Numbered from the stretch's first letter, positions 41,370 to 53,943 are shown. The stretch: DNA of 64,000 bases from Diabrotica undecimpunctata (GCF_040954645.1 NC_092806.1:128300952-128364951), one strand, 5' to 3'. Notes: generated by a model not told the origin, from the sequence alone. Made by a program: numbers and translations.

Positions 41370-41860
41370 ACAGAACTACAGACCCTAGATGCCCTTGGCT
41401 TCTGCACTAGTTTTCTCCACTTTTTACCATCCACTTGTACTTTTCAGTCTCTTGTTCCCATTTCTTCTATGTTCAAACGGATGGCATCAAACCACTTTCT
41501 TCCTGGTCTTCCTCTTCTTTTATTTTCTTGTTCTTCTGCTTGTAGGACTCATAGGATGTTTCTTTCGTTTGGCATTCTTAAAACATGCCCCAACCATCTC
41601 TCTGTGATCTAACTTTATTTATTACTTCAGGTTCTTCTAAATCCCCATAACAAACTCCAACAATCCCACCAAAAACTGTTTTCAGGATTTTCCTCTCCCA
41701 AATCTCTAACTTTTTTATTCTTTTTGATTTATTGTCCAAGTTTCACATGCATACAATACTGTTGGTCCCACTGTTGTTTCATAAGTTTGAATCTTGACTG
41801 CCTTGGACACGTTTTTTGCCCAACAGAAACTAATAATCTCTCTTTTAGAAATATATCCCT
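41370..41860 (-). pseudogene. LINE C-terminal tail, decayed
   Basis: Minus-strand reading gives TVGPTVLYACETWTINQKE, LEIWERKILKTVFGGIVGVC, then in another frame GHVLRMPNERNI, KRRGRPRKKWFDAIRLNIEE and GKKWRKLVQKPRASR. The ACETWT...ERKIL...GHV.R..RGRPR order is a LINE tail, of a subfamily different from the others here. Confidence 0.75.
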
Positions 41861-43500
41861 CATAGTATGATTAAAAACTAAGATCTATGGAGGATCATAC
41901 TATACTCAAAGATCAAACTTACACGTCATAAACCATGCTAGTAATAAAAAAACACAGGAGTGACACATAAGTGACGATTATTGATGTGACTATGCCGAAT
42001 AACAATATCTTCTTCTTGAAACGCCATGTCTGTGATCAAACGTCATATTCTTCAGCTGTCATATCGCACCATTGTTGTGTTGTGTTGTGTTCAGCAGCTG
42101 ACATTCTGAGATGCATCGACTCTCTCATTATTTGGAGAACACCCTTACTGGAAGTGCACTATATTGTTAGAATCCGACGGTAACACCACATAACGATTCT
42201 AATTTGTTCAACGTTGCTACGTTTAGAGTCCATGTAAGTCCAAATAAGATCGACCAAATATAATACCTCAAAACAATTTTAGATAATTTAATGTCAGATT
42301 TCTATTACACAGAACTAGTTTCCATATACTGTATGTTTATGATACATATCTAGAGTTGAGGCTTCTAGCCTCTCAGAATTACTGTGAATTAAAATCGTAA
42401 GCTGCAATATCCAAGATGTTACAAGTATCGATAAATATTAACATCTGAAGAATATTATCCAAGAAAAGATGATGGAAAGATGAGTATAGAGAGAGGAAAA
42501 ATGTATGGCTACGGAAGAAGAAGACGGTAGTCGCAATGAAAAGAATTGAAAACTAACAGAAATATTAATAAGAGGTTTGGCTGTATGCCATAGCAATATT
42601 ATGATAACAAATTTTCAAAGCAATCAAGACGGTCTTAGGGACTGTTTTTCTCTAAATTCTATATTTTTTGTGAAACAACGTCTCAAATAAAACCGTAATA
42701 TTCACAAACACCACTTATTCCATTATCAAAAATACCATGAATTGCAGACTGTCACGTACGACTTACTAGAAAAGCAAATGCCCATAAAAAATGTTATTAA
42801 GTAGACACTTAATACCTATAATTACCAAGTAATTTATATTTTTATATTGCCAACGCTCAACTGTTAACTCTTCTTCTTCCTGATTCTCACAGCTCAACTT
42901 ATACCAAGAAATTTAACGGTTTTTAAGTTTTAAATTTTCCCTTTCAAATTAGCTATTCTGTTAATTGGAAAGAAATATCTAAATACTGTGAGTGGTATGG
43001 GAATAAGTTTATTACTTTTGAAAATGGCAGTCAATAAATTTTTACGTTAGTAAAAGTAATAAACTTTCTGTGAGCTTTTGAGTTTAAAATCTTATTTTAC
43101 AAGAAATCTAAAACAATGAATTTTAATAGCACATACAGCTAAGAAAAAGCTTAAGATATTGTGCAATTTAAACGTTCTAGGTAAGTACGTACGTCTACGT
43201 ATTTTATCAACTTCCAAAGAATGAAAATTTTACTTGACATTTTTATTGTATGTAAAGTTTTTTAGTTCTCAAGGTTTTGCCGATAATGGATTATTAATTT
43301 TTATTTTAATACGTATAGGTAAACATAACGAAGACATCATTGGAGGTGTTTTGTGAAATAATTTGTTTAAAACTTAGATGTGATTCCGAAAGGGGCTATT
43401 ATTTTTGGGAATAATATAATTTATCATTAAGAAGCGTTGCCCACAAAGAGAGAGAATGTGTGAGCTAGCACATGTGCTCGATATTTTTAAATAAAATTGT
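41861..43500. other. Spacer, mostly unassigned
   Basis: About 1.6 kb. A short ATATCTTCTTCTTGAAACGCC at 42005-42025 could be the inverted 3' end of the family that ends in GGCACYTTAAGAAGAAGAA, but it is too short to annotate. No gene recognised. Confidence 0.4.
43005..43066. repeat. Perfect 15-bp inverted repeat
   Basis: AAGTTTATTACTTTT (43005-43019) and its exact complement (43052-43066), with a 32-base loop. No element was found around it. Confidence 0.8.
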
Positions 43501-43502
43501 GG

Positions 43503-43732
43503 TTCATCATCACCATTCAGCCTTCTGCCGGTCCAGTTCTGTCGATCTTGAGCTTCCTGTAGCCAATTCCCAGCGATCCTTTTGACGTGGTCGTGGTCTT
43601 TTAAAAGCATGTTTCAGAACAACCGTAAAGAGTTTTGGAGATAACGTATCTCCATTCCTGATTCCTCTTTTGACTTTTATATATTTTGTATCTTTGTATA
43701 GTTTTACGGTCAAGGGTGCATTATTGCATATA
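43503..43732 (-). pseudogene. RTE LINE, 3' part, internally deleted
   Basis: Minus strand reads NAPLTVKLYKDTKYIKVKRG, GDTLSPKLFTVVLKHAFK, then jumps to RPRPRQKDRWELATGSS and the C-terminal RQKAEW, so most of RT is deleted. The (TGATGA)n end lies at 43505-43512. Its upstream half lies beyond the mariner at 45845. Confidence 0.75.
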
Positions 43733-45844
43733 CAGGGTGTTTCAAAAGAAGGTAACCCCGTCTCTAGGGTAGGTAAAAAACTGAAAAATAATTGGGGTTT
43801 GCTTAGTAAAAAATTTTTGTAACGCCATCCGTTTTCAAGATACAGGGCGTTGAAAAAAAAAAATTTTACGCATTTTTTACGATTTTGCCGAAATTACTCG
43901 CAACATTGTAATAAAATTTTATACGAATATGTTTTGGAAGCTGATACATCCCATGAATTTGTTTTTATATCTGATTCTCATAGAGGGCGCTAGTTACACG
44001 GATCGTACTAAGTATTAGTCAATATAACTCTTTTAAGAGTATAATTATTAATCAAAATTTCAAGTAAACTTAAACATCATTCAATTTTACTCGAAAAAGG
44101 TACTCTTGGTAAAACTCGATACTGTGTACCGTTTTCGGAATATTTTGATTTGAAAATTATGAAGTAATAATTGATGCTGGTATAAAATAGTTAGTAATTA
44201 AACAAAACTCACAAGAAGAAAATTAAATTAATGACTAAGAACACAAAATAAAATTCAATTACAGTAAGTGTTCAAAATGCCCTCCGTTTTCGCGAATACA
44301 CAAGTCTATTCTTTTTTCTAAAGATTCCATTAACCTTCTAAACGGTAGGGGATCAGCTATGATGTCATTAAATTGACGTTGAATTCTTTCTTCCAGTTCT
44401 TGGCGTGAATTTACCTCTGTAGCATAGACTTTTTCCTTAATATACGACCAAACTGCGTAGTCCAAAGGGTTAAAATCGCATGACCGAGGAGGCCAATAAA
44501 TCGGAGCTTCTGCACCTCTACCAATCCATCGATTCGGAAAATGATTACTCAACCAATTACGACACCTTCTATCAAAGGGTGGTGGAGCTCCATCGTGCAT
44601 AAAAAATAAAGATCTTCGCTCGTTTAGCGTTAAATCTTCTAATATCTCGAATAAGGAATTGTTTAAAAAATCAAGATACATATCACCATTTAAATTTCCA
44701 GGTAGAATATGATAACCTATTAATTTGTTACCTAAAGTTGCTGCCCAAACATTAACTTTAAATGAGTGTTGGTAATATGATACCCTTTTGACTCGTGGAT
44801 TCTCATCACACCAGTAGTGAGCATTATGGGAGTTAAACATACCTTATCGCGTAAAGGTGGCCTCGTCCGCAAAAAGAATGCATTTAAAAAAATTTGGATT
44901 GTGGCCTGTCCTTTGTTGCAATGTTTCACAAAAATCCATTCTAACCGATCATCTGGCAAGAGCTCTTGGACTTGTCTATAATGATAAGGATGTAATTGTT
45001 GTTCTTTCAGTATCCGCCAAGTACTTGAAGAAGAAGTATTTGATTGTCTTGCTATATTCCTTACGCTAACTCTTGGATCTTGATCAAGTAAATTTAAAAT
45101 ATTATTTTCTTTATTAATTGTTCTTGTTGTTCTTGGTCTACCAGAATTTATTTTATTTGGTCTCACATTCCCAGTTTCTCGACAATGTCGTTCAACGGCT
45201 CTAATTGTTTTTTTATTTGGTAAGTTTCTTCTAGGAAACTTTTCTGCATAACGTGTCACAGCTGCACTAGAACATCCTAAACATTCGCCTAAGGTTAATA
45301 ACATGTAAGTGTATTCAACATTTGAGTACAGTTTGATTTGATTTTACAAATAACAAGGTTTCAAAACTCTAATTATTGTTGATTTATCGTCATAACAATC
45401 AATAAATGTTAGATTTCCATGGCACACTTGGAGAAAATAGAGGTATACCTATTAGAACTTTATCATTACTACCAGCATCAATTATTACTTCATAATTTTC
45501 AAATTAAAATATTCCGAAAATGGTACACAGTATCGAGTTTTACCAAGAGTACCTTTTTCGTGTAAAATTGAATGATGTTTAAGTTTACTTGAAATTTTCA
45601 GAAATCAGAATCAAAATAAATTCATGGGATGTATCAGCTTCCAAAACATATTCGTATAAAATGTCATTACAATGTTGCCAGTAGTTTCGGCAAAATCGTA
45701 AAAAATGCGTAAATTTTTTTTCTTCAACGCCCTGTATCTTGAAAACGGATGGCGTTACAAAAATTTTTTACTAAGCAAACCCCAATTATTTTTTAGTTTT
45801 TTACCTACCCTAGAGACGGTGTTACCTTTTTTTAAAACACCCTG
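43733..45844 (-). mobile_element. Mariner-like transposon, 2.1 kb, with long TIRs
   Basis: Ends are CAGGGTGTTTCAAAAGAAGG and its inverted partner, flanked by TA (43731-43732 and 45845-45846). Inverted similarity extends about 450 bp inward, with shared blocks such as TTTTTACCTACCCTAGAGAC and ACGCCCTGTATCTTGAAAAC. The transposase lies on the minus strand between the arms. The site is inside an RTE LINE whose two halves fit together across it. Confidence 0.9.
44259..45304 (-). pseudogene. Mariner-like transposase with one frame break
   Basis: The N-terminal part (45304-44890) reads ECLGCSSAAVTRYAEKFPRR, INSGRPRTTRTINKEN and RVSVRNIARQ, helix-turn-helix DNA binding regions. The first catalytic Asp, in LFADEATFTR, lies near 44870 in a shifted frame just before a stop. 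The C-terminal part (44840-44259) has FFMHDGAPPPF (second Asp), RWIGRGAEAPIYWPP, SCDFNPLDYAVW (third Asp, about 38 residues after the second) and ends GGHFEHLL. Only one frameshift and one stop separate it from an open gene of about 345 codons. The spacing is longer than the 34 of classic mariner. Confidence 0.85.
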
Positions 45845-45846
45845 TA

Positions 45847-46110
45847 TACGCAAACACTTTGGACTACCGATAATCTATGCGACTTTTCTCCAATGCTCTT
45901 ATTGCAATGCTCCAATGCATTAGGTTGTGAATTTCTATCTATTGAATGCCTTACGAAAGTCTACCAATGCCAGGACTAATAGTCGATTGTATTCGATGGA
46001 TTCTTCTATAATCTTTTTTATGCAGTGGAAGTGGTCGTTGGTGCCAAAGTTTTTAATACTGGAGTTTTTCAAATAAATTAAAGCATGATTTTCATGTCTA
46101 CAAAAAAAAT
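45847..46110 (-). pseudogene. RTE LINE, upstream half split by the mariner
   Basis: Minus strand: SSIKNFGTNDHFHCIKKIIE, ESIEYNRLLVLALVDFRKAF, then a broken stretch with LEKSRIDYR leading to the TA junction. The NFGTNDH..VDF.KAF order is the start of RTE RT and continues into 43732. Confidence 0.75.
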
Positions 46111-46139
46111 ATTGCACTTTATAAGAGGTCAAAAGACGG

Positions 46140-46826
46140 CCAAGAAATAAATAAACTCAAAACACATAGAAACGGATACTCCGTTTGAATATCTAAAGAA
46201 GCTGTCTATAGATGAAAAAGTTACATTAGAGCCAAAAATATTCAAAATAAAGGTTTAAGTTAACACACAAAAAAGGTAATATAAACAAGCAGGAAGTTTA
46301 TTGTAGTGCTAGTTCAGAAATCAACCTAGCATCACGAGCATAGCAAAACCATTGAAGAGTATTTGCAAACCACCAGCATATCCTTTGAAGATTGGAAAGG
46401 ACCATTAAAAATAACAGCCATCTACTACCCACTACGACATAATATAAGTAAAAAACAATTCATGCAGTTCTTTAAACCTCTTGGAAACAGATTCTTGGCA
46501 GGCTGAGACTACAACGCTAAACATACACACTGGAGATCTAGACTTATTTCTCCAAAACGAAAACAACTTTATATATGTATTGAAGACAATAATCTTAAAT
46601 ACTTATCCACAGGCAAAACTATCTATTGGCCTACCGACAGAAATAGTACCAGATCTGGTGGATTTTGGTGTCACCATGGATGTAATAAGCTGAGGGCTTC
46701 TTCTTGTTATGGTCTGTCTTTTGACAGATCTCCTATTTTAATAGAAGAAAGTTTAGAAAACTTTTACAAAACACAACTTCCTACATTAACTAATAAAACC
46801 ACAGACTGGGAGCAATTCAAATAATT
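46140..46826 (+). pseudogene. Jockey LINE endonuclease, decayed
   Basis: Plus-strand reading: SISFEDWKGPLKITAIYYPL, QFMQFFKPLGNRFLAG, DYNAKHTHWRSRLISPK (catalytic DYNAKH), LSTGKTIYWPTDRNSTRS, and SFDRSPILI in place of SDH. Several stops. It is the 5' half of a Jockey copy that continues at 47368 after an inserted RTE tail. Confidence 0.75.
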
Positions 46827-47367
46827 CATCATCATCATCAATAGCTATTCCATCCATCGTCGGATGTAAACCTCCCTTAGGTGTGTCCATTTATTTCTGT
46901 TGGTTGTTTTTTGTATCCATTTGTGACCAGCCATTCGCTTGATGTCATCAGTCCATCTGATTTAAGGTGTGCCTCTACTTCTCTTGTTTGCTCTAGTTCG
47001 CCAATCAATAATTCTCTTTGTCCAACAGTTATCTTTTATTCTTCCTATATGTCCTGCCTCGTTACATTTTAACATGACAATATTTTTGATTACATCTGTA
47101 ACTTTTGTTCGTCTTCTTATTTCTTAATTGGACTTGCGATCGCCGAGCTTAAGCATTCTCCATTCCATACTTTTCTGAGTCACTTGGAGTTTGTGGACTA
47201 TGTTGTTGTTAAAAGCCCATGTTTCAGTTCCATATGTCAGTACCGACAACACGTACTGATCGAAAGTTTTTGCTTTAAAGTATTTGCTTGAAAGTTTGAT
47301 TTAAATAGTGTATGTAATCTTCCGAATGCTGCCCATGCTAAAGAACATCTTTTATTTAAATCAGCCA
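46827..47367 (-). pseudogene. RTE LINE tail inserted in the Jockey copy
   Basis: Starting with (TGATGA)n at 46827-46841, the minus strand holds NKRCSLAWAAFGRLHTLFKS (47360-47300) and then, in broken frames, a cysteine/tyrosine-containing middle and a tail like the 9.5 kb copy. TTCAAATAATT and TTTAAAAAATT on the two sides could be a diverged 11-bp duplication, and the Jockey frame resumes (QFK to KLLTKKLEQN) across it. Confidence 0.65.
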
Positions 47368-48619
47368 AATTTAAAAAATTACTAACTAAAAAATTAGAAC
47401 AAAATATCTTACCAAAAACAAACCTTGAAATTGATAATTCCGCAGAATTGTCCCTTAACCTATCGATACAAGAAGCTGCAAGAGAACACCACAAGACAAG
47501 ACCAGTTAGACACTTTACTACCTACAGAAGCTACCTATCAACATCCCCATCCGCACTAAAGATGGCGAATGAGCAAAAGGTAATAAAGAGAAAGCCGAAA
47601 TTTTTTATAAACGTCTTAAAACGGTATTCCAACCGTTTTCTGCAGATGAACATATATAGGTGATGACATCCAACTTTGTCTAGAATCTCTCTATCAACTT
47701 AAAACTCCTCTCGAAAAAATTACTTAAAAATCAATACCAGATTAAACCCCAAACAGTTATTGGGTATGAACTAATTACCGTAAGATTTTTATATATAGTC
47801 AAATAATCTTATTTATAAGACCCGAAAAATCCCCGGAGGAAATAAAGTCCTACACACCTCGTTCCTACTCACCATTATGTCTAAAATATTGAAAAAAACT
47901 TCTGTTATCGAGAATAGATCCAAGTGACAAACCAATAATACCTTACCACCAATTTGGCTTCAGGCCACAGCGTGCTACCATTGAACAAATTTATCGAGTT
48001 TACCAACATATACGCCAATCATTGGAAAACAGAAAACATTGCTCCCGAATCTTCTTAGACACCTCCCAGGAAATCAGAAAATCCCATTTTAACAATTATT
48101 TTCAAATTCTAGAGCCCTATCTGCAATACCATAATTACTTTGTAAAACATAATGATAAGTATACCAGACTTTCCCTTATCCTTTAAGGCAGCGTCTTGGG
48201 TTCAGTGCTATACTCGATATTCACTGCAGATTTAACTACATCACCAAAAGCAACAAAAGCAGGTGATACAGCAGATAAGGTTTCCAAACCGCAAAGGACA
48301 GTGTCCTCCGGTATCATTAAACGGTCAACCTTTGCCACAGAAAGAAGACATAAAATACTTGGGAATGTATTTGGATCTTAGGCTTATATAGAGAAAACAG
48401 ATCTTCACCAAGCGAAAACAGCTGGCCTTAAACTCATAGGACGGGAGTCATAATCGTCAATTGACAACAAAGTTTTTGACATATAAAATTACTCTAAAAC
48501 TCATTTGGAGATATGGAATTCAAGTATGGAAAACAGCAGCTAAATCCAGTACCGACATTATTGAAAGATTCCAATCCAAAGTCCTTCAAATGATAATTAA
48601 TGCTCCATGGTACATTCCA
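47368..48619 (+). pseudogene. Jockey LINE, RT region, heavily decayed
   Basis: Pieces in order: KLLTKKLEQNILPKTNLEID, KEKAEIFYKRLKTVFQPFS, a damaged RT core around 47930-48260, then DIKYLGMYLDLRLI, LKLIWRYGIQVWKTAAKSS and IIERFQSKVLQMIINAPWY. The catalytic ADD box is no longer readable. It is interrupted at 48619. Confidence 0.75.
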
Positions 48620-49240
48620 TGATAGAGCAAACCCAAATAGAGAAAGTAGAGACATATAAATATCTGGGAACCTGGGTTGATGACAAAAATGACCAAAGCA
48701 GAGAAATCAAAGTCCGAATTGAAACTGCAAGGCAAGCATTTGTGAAAATGAAGACAATGCTTACCAACAGAGACCTTCAGTTGCATCTCAGATTGAGGGC
48801 TCTAAGATGTTACATATTTTCTATCTTACTATACGGAATGGAAGCTTGGACATTGAAGAAACAACACATAAGAAAAATAGAAGCGTTCGAAATGTGGTGT
48901 TACAGAAGAATATTAAAAATTCAGTGGGTTCAAAGGATCACCAATGCTGAGGTACTACGACGTCTAAATAAGGAGTTAGAAATTATGAACAGCATAAAAA
49001 GAAGAAAACTAGAGGAGATAACATAACCAGAGGAGAAAAATATGAGCTGCTGAGAATTATTATGCAAGGAAGGATCCAAGGAAGAAGAAGCATAGGAAGA
49101 AGACGCATCTCCTGGCTGAAAAACCTTAGAGAATGGTTTAACTGTAGTTCACTACAACTTTTCAGAGCAGCAGTCAACAAAGTGACCATAGCCGTTATGA
49201 TATCCAACCTCCGATAGGAGATGGAACTTTAAGAAGAAGA
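48620..49240 (+). mobile_element. RTE-like LINE tail inserted with an 11-bp duplication
   Basis: GGTACATTCCA flanks the insert (48609-48619, 49241-49251). The open stretch (48607-49026) reads QIEKVETYKYLGTWVDDKND, IFSILLYGMEAWTLKKQH, FEMWCYRRILKIQWVQRI; after a frameshift the tail continues with ISWLKNLREWFN and AVNKVTIAVMISNLR. The 3' end is GGAACTTTAAGAAGAAGAA. Same family as 1-221 and 19620-20091. Confidence 0.85.
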
Positions 49241-49251
49241 AGGTACATTCC

Positions 49252-49400
49252 AAACAAGACGATTGCACAAGACCTTAAAATGATAACTTTTAAAAAATAA
49301 GCTGACCAACGATATGAACAGAGATAGACCACTCCAATAATCTAGCTAAAAATTTAATGACAACCAATCGGACAAAGACTCAAACGAAAGTCCTTAGCCG
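49252..49400 (+). pseudogene. Jockey LINE, C-terminal continuation
   Basis: Directly after the 11-bp repeat the reading NKTIAQDLKMITFKK resumes the Jockey sequence PWYIP from 48619. It fades into stops after about 40 codons. Confidence 0.65.
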
Positions 49401-50385
49401 ATCTGTTAACTATAAACTAGTCGCAGAAACCCAACAGAATTTAGAAACAAAAGTCCAACAAAACTCTAAGACATATGTGACACTATTCCAGTGCCAAGAA
49501 TCTTCTTCTTTTAAAGGTGCCTATTTTCTAGTGATGTTGACGACCACATTACCACATACAGGAAATTAGAGATGTTTAGTTTGGGTCCAAGCTTGCTGTA
49601 GAGTTACTGTAAGCAAGTAGGTAGTCGAAAAGAATATTCCTGAGAGTTGACACTAATTGACAGTAAAATCTTTCATGTTAAGAAAATTTTGCTATGTTAT
49701 AACCCACAACTCTTTTGTCATATCATACCAACGAATATCAGAAACAGCCGTTTCATTTTATATTTTTTTCAAGAAAGAAATTACAGGATATAGAAATGTA
49801 ACCGCTATATCATCGAACATGGGCAACCGTTTATCGTTATTCGGACCCAAAGTGAAGGTCAATGAATCCTCAGCAAAACTCTTATACAATGGTCTTTATA
49901 CATTATATAACAGAAAACATCCAAAGCCGTAAAAATTGTGAAAAGAAATCAATTTTAGCCAAGATTACTACATTAAAATTTAAATACCGTTGGAAATAAT
50001 TGGAATGCCGAAAGTCGTGGGAAACTCGGGTATTGTTCTATCAAAAAGTATTTTTGGTAATATTAGTCACAGAAACAATGAAAATGGTGGTTATTTTTTA
50101 TTAAAACTAATGTATTAAAACAAAAGAAATGGATCCACTTATTAATTTATTGGTAGTATTTCTTAATATTTTGTGAAAATTGAACTTCTCATGAAATTAA
50201 TAATAAATCTCACGAATGAAAGGAGGTATATATAACAAATTATTAAGTATACCCAATACTACAATAATATTAACGTGTTACAGAAATATTATATTATTTG
50301 AATTTTTAAACATCAGATATGGCCTAGTCTAGCTAAACTGCTTGAAATTTATAATTAAGAAAATCATGTCCGAATTTGTGGCAAA
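49401..50385. other. AT-rich spacer
   Basis: No element recognised. Frames of up to 91 codons lack family motifs. Confidence 0.45.
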
Positions 50386-50387
50386 GA

Positions 50388-52268
50388 TCCATAATTATTC
50401 CTGTTAAAAAAAAACAAAGCAAACCTTCAACTGATCCAAATTCCTATAGACCAATTTGTCTCACATGTACAATGTGCAAACTTATGGAAAAAATGATCAA
50501 TAAAAGACTCCTGTGATTCTGAGAAAAATATAAGATAATAAATTTGGCACAATCAGGTTTTAGATCACATCGAAGTACAGCAGACAATTTAGCAATCCTC
50601 GAAACATCAATCATTAACGGTTTTCAGTCCAAACAAGACGTAATAGCTGTTTCGTTTGATATCGAAAAAGCCTTCGATACTCTGTATATGCCTTTTATTA
50701 TAGCTAAACTCGAGGAGTGCAGTATATCTGACAATATATCTTCATTTATTAATCAATTTCTAACAAATAGAATCTTTAACGTAAGAGAAAATGTCAAAAT
50801 CTCTAGGACTTTCAAATAAACTGATGGCGTTCCCCAAGGAGCGGTATTGAGTCCTACATTCTTTATACTTGTTTTAACCGATATATGTAAAAAATTGAGC
50901 TTCCAGTCAAGTTTGTATTCTTTGCAGCTGATTTAATAATTTTCTGCCGAGGCGAAGACACTGTTGCCACTTGCAAACTGCTTCAGAATGCTACTGACCA
51001 ATTTCTTGAATGGCCTTCAGTATGTGGATTTACCTTTTCTATTTATAAGACAAAAATCATTGAGTTTTCTCGCAGGACAACCAGTACTATTAATCCTAAA
51101 ATTACCATAAATGGTACTTGTCTACCTGCAGTAAAGAGTATGCGGATTTTAGGACTTACATTCGACAGTAAACTTACTTGGAAATGCCATTTAAAAGATC
51201 TTAAAACTAAGTGCATGACAAATCTTAACTTATTAAAAACTCTGTGTAATCATCATTACGGTGCAGATGAAGACTCCTTGCTTCAGATTTATAGATGTCG
51301 TATTCGTTCTAAAATAGACTACTGCAGTTTCATTTATATGTCAGCTAGCCCATCAGATTTAAACTTCCCCTCTGGCTACATCGCCGGCAACTCCTTTTAA
51401 AATATTCGTTTCGACTCTCAGGTAATACCGAAAACACAGCCTATAAATTATTAAGTAATTTCTCTTCCTCCTATTAAACTTCAATTTATGCCACAGTATC
51501 TCTCACCACATCTGAATAATATCGATCTTTCAGTCACAACTCCAATATTAATATCAATTAAACTTCTCTGGGATAAATTGATAGCAGATTTTAATCTCTC
51601 GTTAAATAATTATGATAAGCATCAGAAAAATCCACAATTTTTAAGGTAAACCTTTAAAGAATTAATTGCTAACAACAGATTTGACCAAATTGTATATACA
51701 GATGCTTTTAAGAGTCCTATAGCTGTTATGCTGTAACTTCAAACACAGATTTAATCATATCTTGTAATCTTCCGCTCTTCTGCTGCATACAGACTCTTTA
51801 GCGTCTATACAAAAGTATGTACACGGTAACTCCTTTGGTTTAAGCCATTCAAAACTCTTTCGCTAGTTTAATCTCACTGGGAGTATCTATAACCATGATC
51901 TGGATTTCGTCTCATGTAGGAATCCTTGGGAACAAAACTAGCCGACCTCTTTGCAAAAAAAGCCGCGTCTTCTAATATGGAGACTGAAAACATACAACTA
52001 CATACAGATTTACAGTCATTTTTTAAAAATATCATCCAAATATGTTGGCAGGATCACTGGAATAAAACCCCTTCCAAGCTTCGTGATATCCATCCCAGCA
52101 TTAAAAAGCTTGAGTTTCCTTCCATGACACGAAAAAACAAAATCTTAATTTGCAGACTTAGACTCGGCCATACAAGACTAACTAATAAACATTTAATGAC
52201 TTCCTAAGATCCACCTACATGTAATATTCGATCTGTTAAACATATTCTCGTAGACTGTCCCTATTAAC
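50388..52268 (+). pseudogene. I-group LINE with RNase H domain, decayed
   Basis: Plus-strand order: SYRPICLTCTMCKLMEKMIN, AQSGFRSHRSTADNLAIL and SFDIEKAFDTLYMPFI (50544-50819), GVPQGAVLSPTFFILVL, a broken ADD region, MRILGLTFDSKLTWKCHLK and LLQIYRCRIRSKIDYCSFIY (51140-51400). Then an RNase H-like part: VYTDAFK, WISSHVGILGNKLADLFAKK (about 51900-51960) and RLRLGHTRLTNKHLM, ending HILVDCPY at about 52260. RT followed by RNase H is typical of I-type LINEs. Many stops. Confidence 0.75.
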
Positions 52269-52319
52269 CGTTTTTTTCTTTCTAAAGTAATAACCTATAA
52301 GTAATAAGTCTAGAAAAAA

Positions 52320-52720
52320 CAATGAATTTAGAGAAAACATGGGGAAAACATGGTTGTTGGAGTGAGAAACTTGTTTGGAGAGGGCAAAAACCTGCATTGT
52401 TTGCACACAAATTAAATTTAGTTGTAAGAGATGGCCTAGAAGATGTAAACACCGTGGCATTAAAAAATTTAATTACCGAAGTTAAAACCATAGTCACTTT
52501 TGCTAGACATAGCAACGTGTTTAGGAAAAATTAATGAGTGAGCAGGAACAGGAAGGCAAGGCAAAGGGTGATGTAAAGCTTTTGGTACAATATGTACCAA
52601 CTAGATGAAATTCTATCTACTATATGCTCCAAAGGTTCGCACGAATGTTTTCTTACATATTTGCAATATTGGCAAAAGAGCACCAAGCTTTTACAAAACA
52701 CTGTGCTGTGCCATGCTACA
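52320..52720 (+). pseudogene. hAT transposase fragment
   Basis: The frame from 52322 reads LFAHKLNLVVRDGLEDVNTV, then KTIVTFARHSNVFRKN; after a stop comes KGDVKLLVQYVPTR, a stop where W would be expected, then NSIYYMLQRF. H.LNLVV, IV.F...S, and (D)VPTRWNS.YYML.R are the well-known central block of hAT transposases. No terminal repeats were found; both ends are missing. Confidence 0.75.
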
Positions 52721-53575
52721 CTCACTCGTAGCAATGACCCATCAAGCTGACGATTCCGTAACTTAATTTCGTACTCTTACTTAACTCGATAAAACTTATT
52801 ATTTTTTTATATGTCTAGCTAAGATTTTTATAATACATAAATGTGGAAATTCAGCTTTTTAAGACAGTCCAATATAACGTAAAAAAAATGTATGTTAGTT
52901 ATAAAAAACGTATTTCTTGGCTTATAGAATTGTTTATACATTTTAGCTAATTGTATTGGACTACTCACATAACCGTAATTTAATCAAAGTCAGTGTTCTA
53001 TAGTTTTATTTTAAATCACTTAAGCGTGACTCTGGGTATTACGAGAATACTCATACTGCTTGTTATTCAATGAGTTTAAAAGTCTTGAATCACGTTTTTT
53101 TCATAGAACATCTTGTTCTATTTTTGCTGCCAAATAACAGACATAATGTGCACGATTATAGCTTACAGGATGGTTATTTAAATTCTTTTCAATATTAAAA
53201 TTCTGAATGTATAGCAATAATTTTAAGGAAACCACTATTTATATAGAAACTTAAAAATTATTATCAAAACGGAAAAAGCAATAATTTTTTTTGCATTTTG
53301 CTTTTCCTACTTTTTAAATTAACGATTTTGTCAGAGCTATTGTTAAAAAGAATATTATATTTGTGTTTTATCCGTGCAGTTTTTTACGTAAGCTATTTTG
53401 GTCGTTGTTTTAAAAATATAAATTTTTATTTAGGAGGTTTACAATACAAGGTCCTGGAATCTTTTTTGCTGAGGTGTAGTCTGCCACTGTAGCAGATATT
53501 ATCAAAGGCAATGCAGGAGTGGAGCTAGACGTGACCTCTTGTGTTTTTTTTAACGACTGATATTATCATCATGGT
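52721..53575. other. AT-rich spacer
   Basis: Nothing recognised. Confidence 0.45.
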
Positions 53576-53579
53576 CTAA

Positions 53580-53943
53580 TCATCATCAGTTGTTGCTACA
53601 TCCCTTCATGAGCCCTGGCCTGCCTCAAAATATTCTTTCATCCTTTCATGTCGAGTTTCTTTCTCCATCCTCTTACTTCAATTTCCCTTAAATCGGCCTG
53701 CACTTGTCCAGATACCTAAGTTTGAGTCGCCCCCTTCTTCTTTTTCTTCCGACCGGCCAATTTAGCATGGTTATTTTAAAATAATCATTTTCATTCATCC
53801 CCATAACGTTGTCCACCATCTTAGGCGGTTTATTTTGATGGTTTTGCCGATATCTACATCACTAAAACGTCTATAGAGTTCGAAATTAAATCCCCTTCTC
53901 CACAGATCCTGTTCGTTAACTCCACAATATATGGTCCTTACTT
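53580..53943 (-). pseudogene. LINE tail (minus strand), part 1
   Basis: Minus strand: RTIYCGVNEQDLWRRGFNFE, LYRRFSDVDIGKTIKINRLR, then a broken WLGHVMRMNENDYFK region, an EKEG/RGR-type segment and a tail ending before a (TGATGA)n run at 53595-53580. The RRLRWxGH order is a LINE tail. It is joined to 55538-55610 across the piggyBac. Confidence 0.7.

Noticed and set aside
42005..42026. Inverted CTTCTTCTTGAAACGCC as another LINE 3' end
   Set aside because: Too short, and the upstream sequence shows no LINE coding remnant.
49657..49932. 91-codon plus-strand frame
   Set aside because: No motif; lies in an unassigned AT-rich region.
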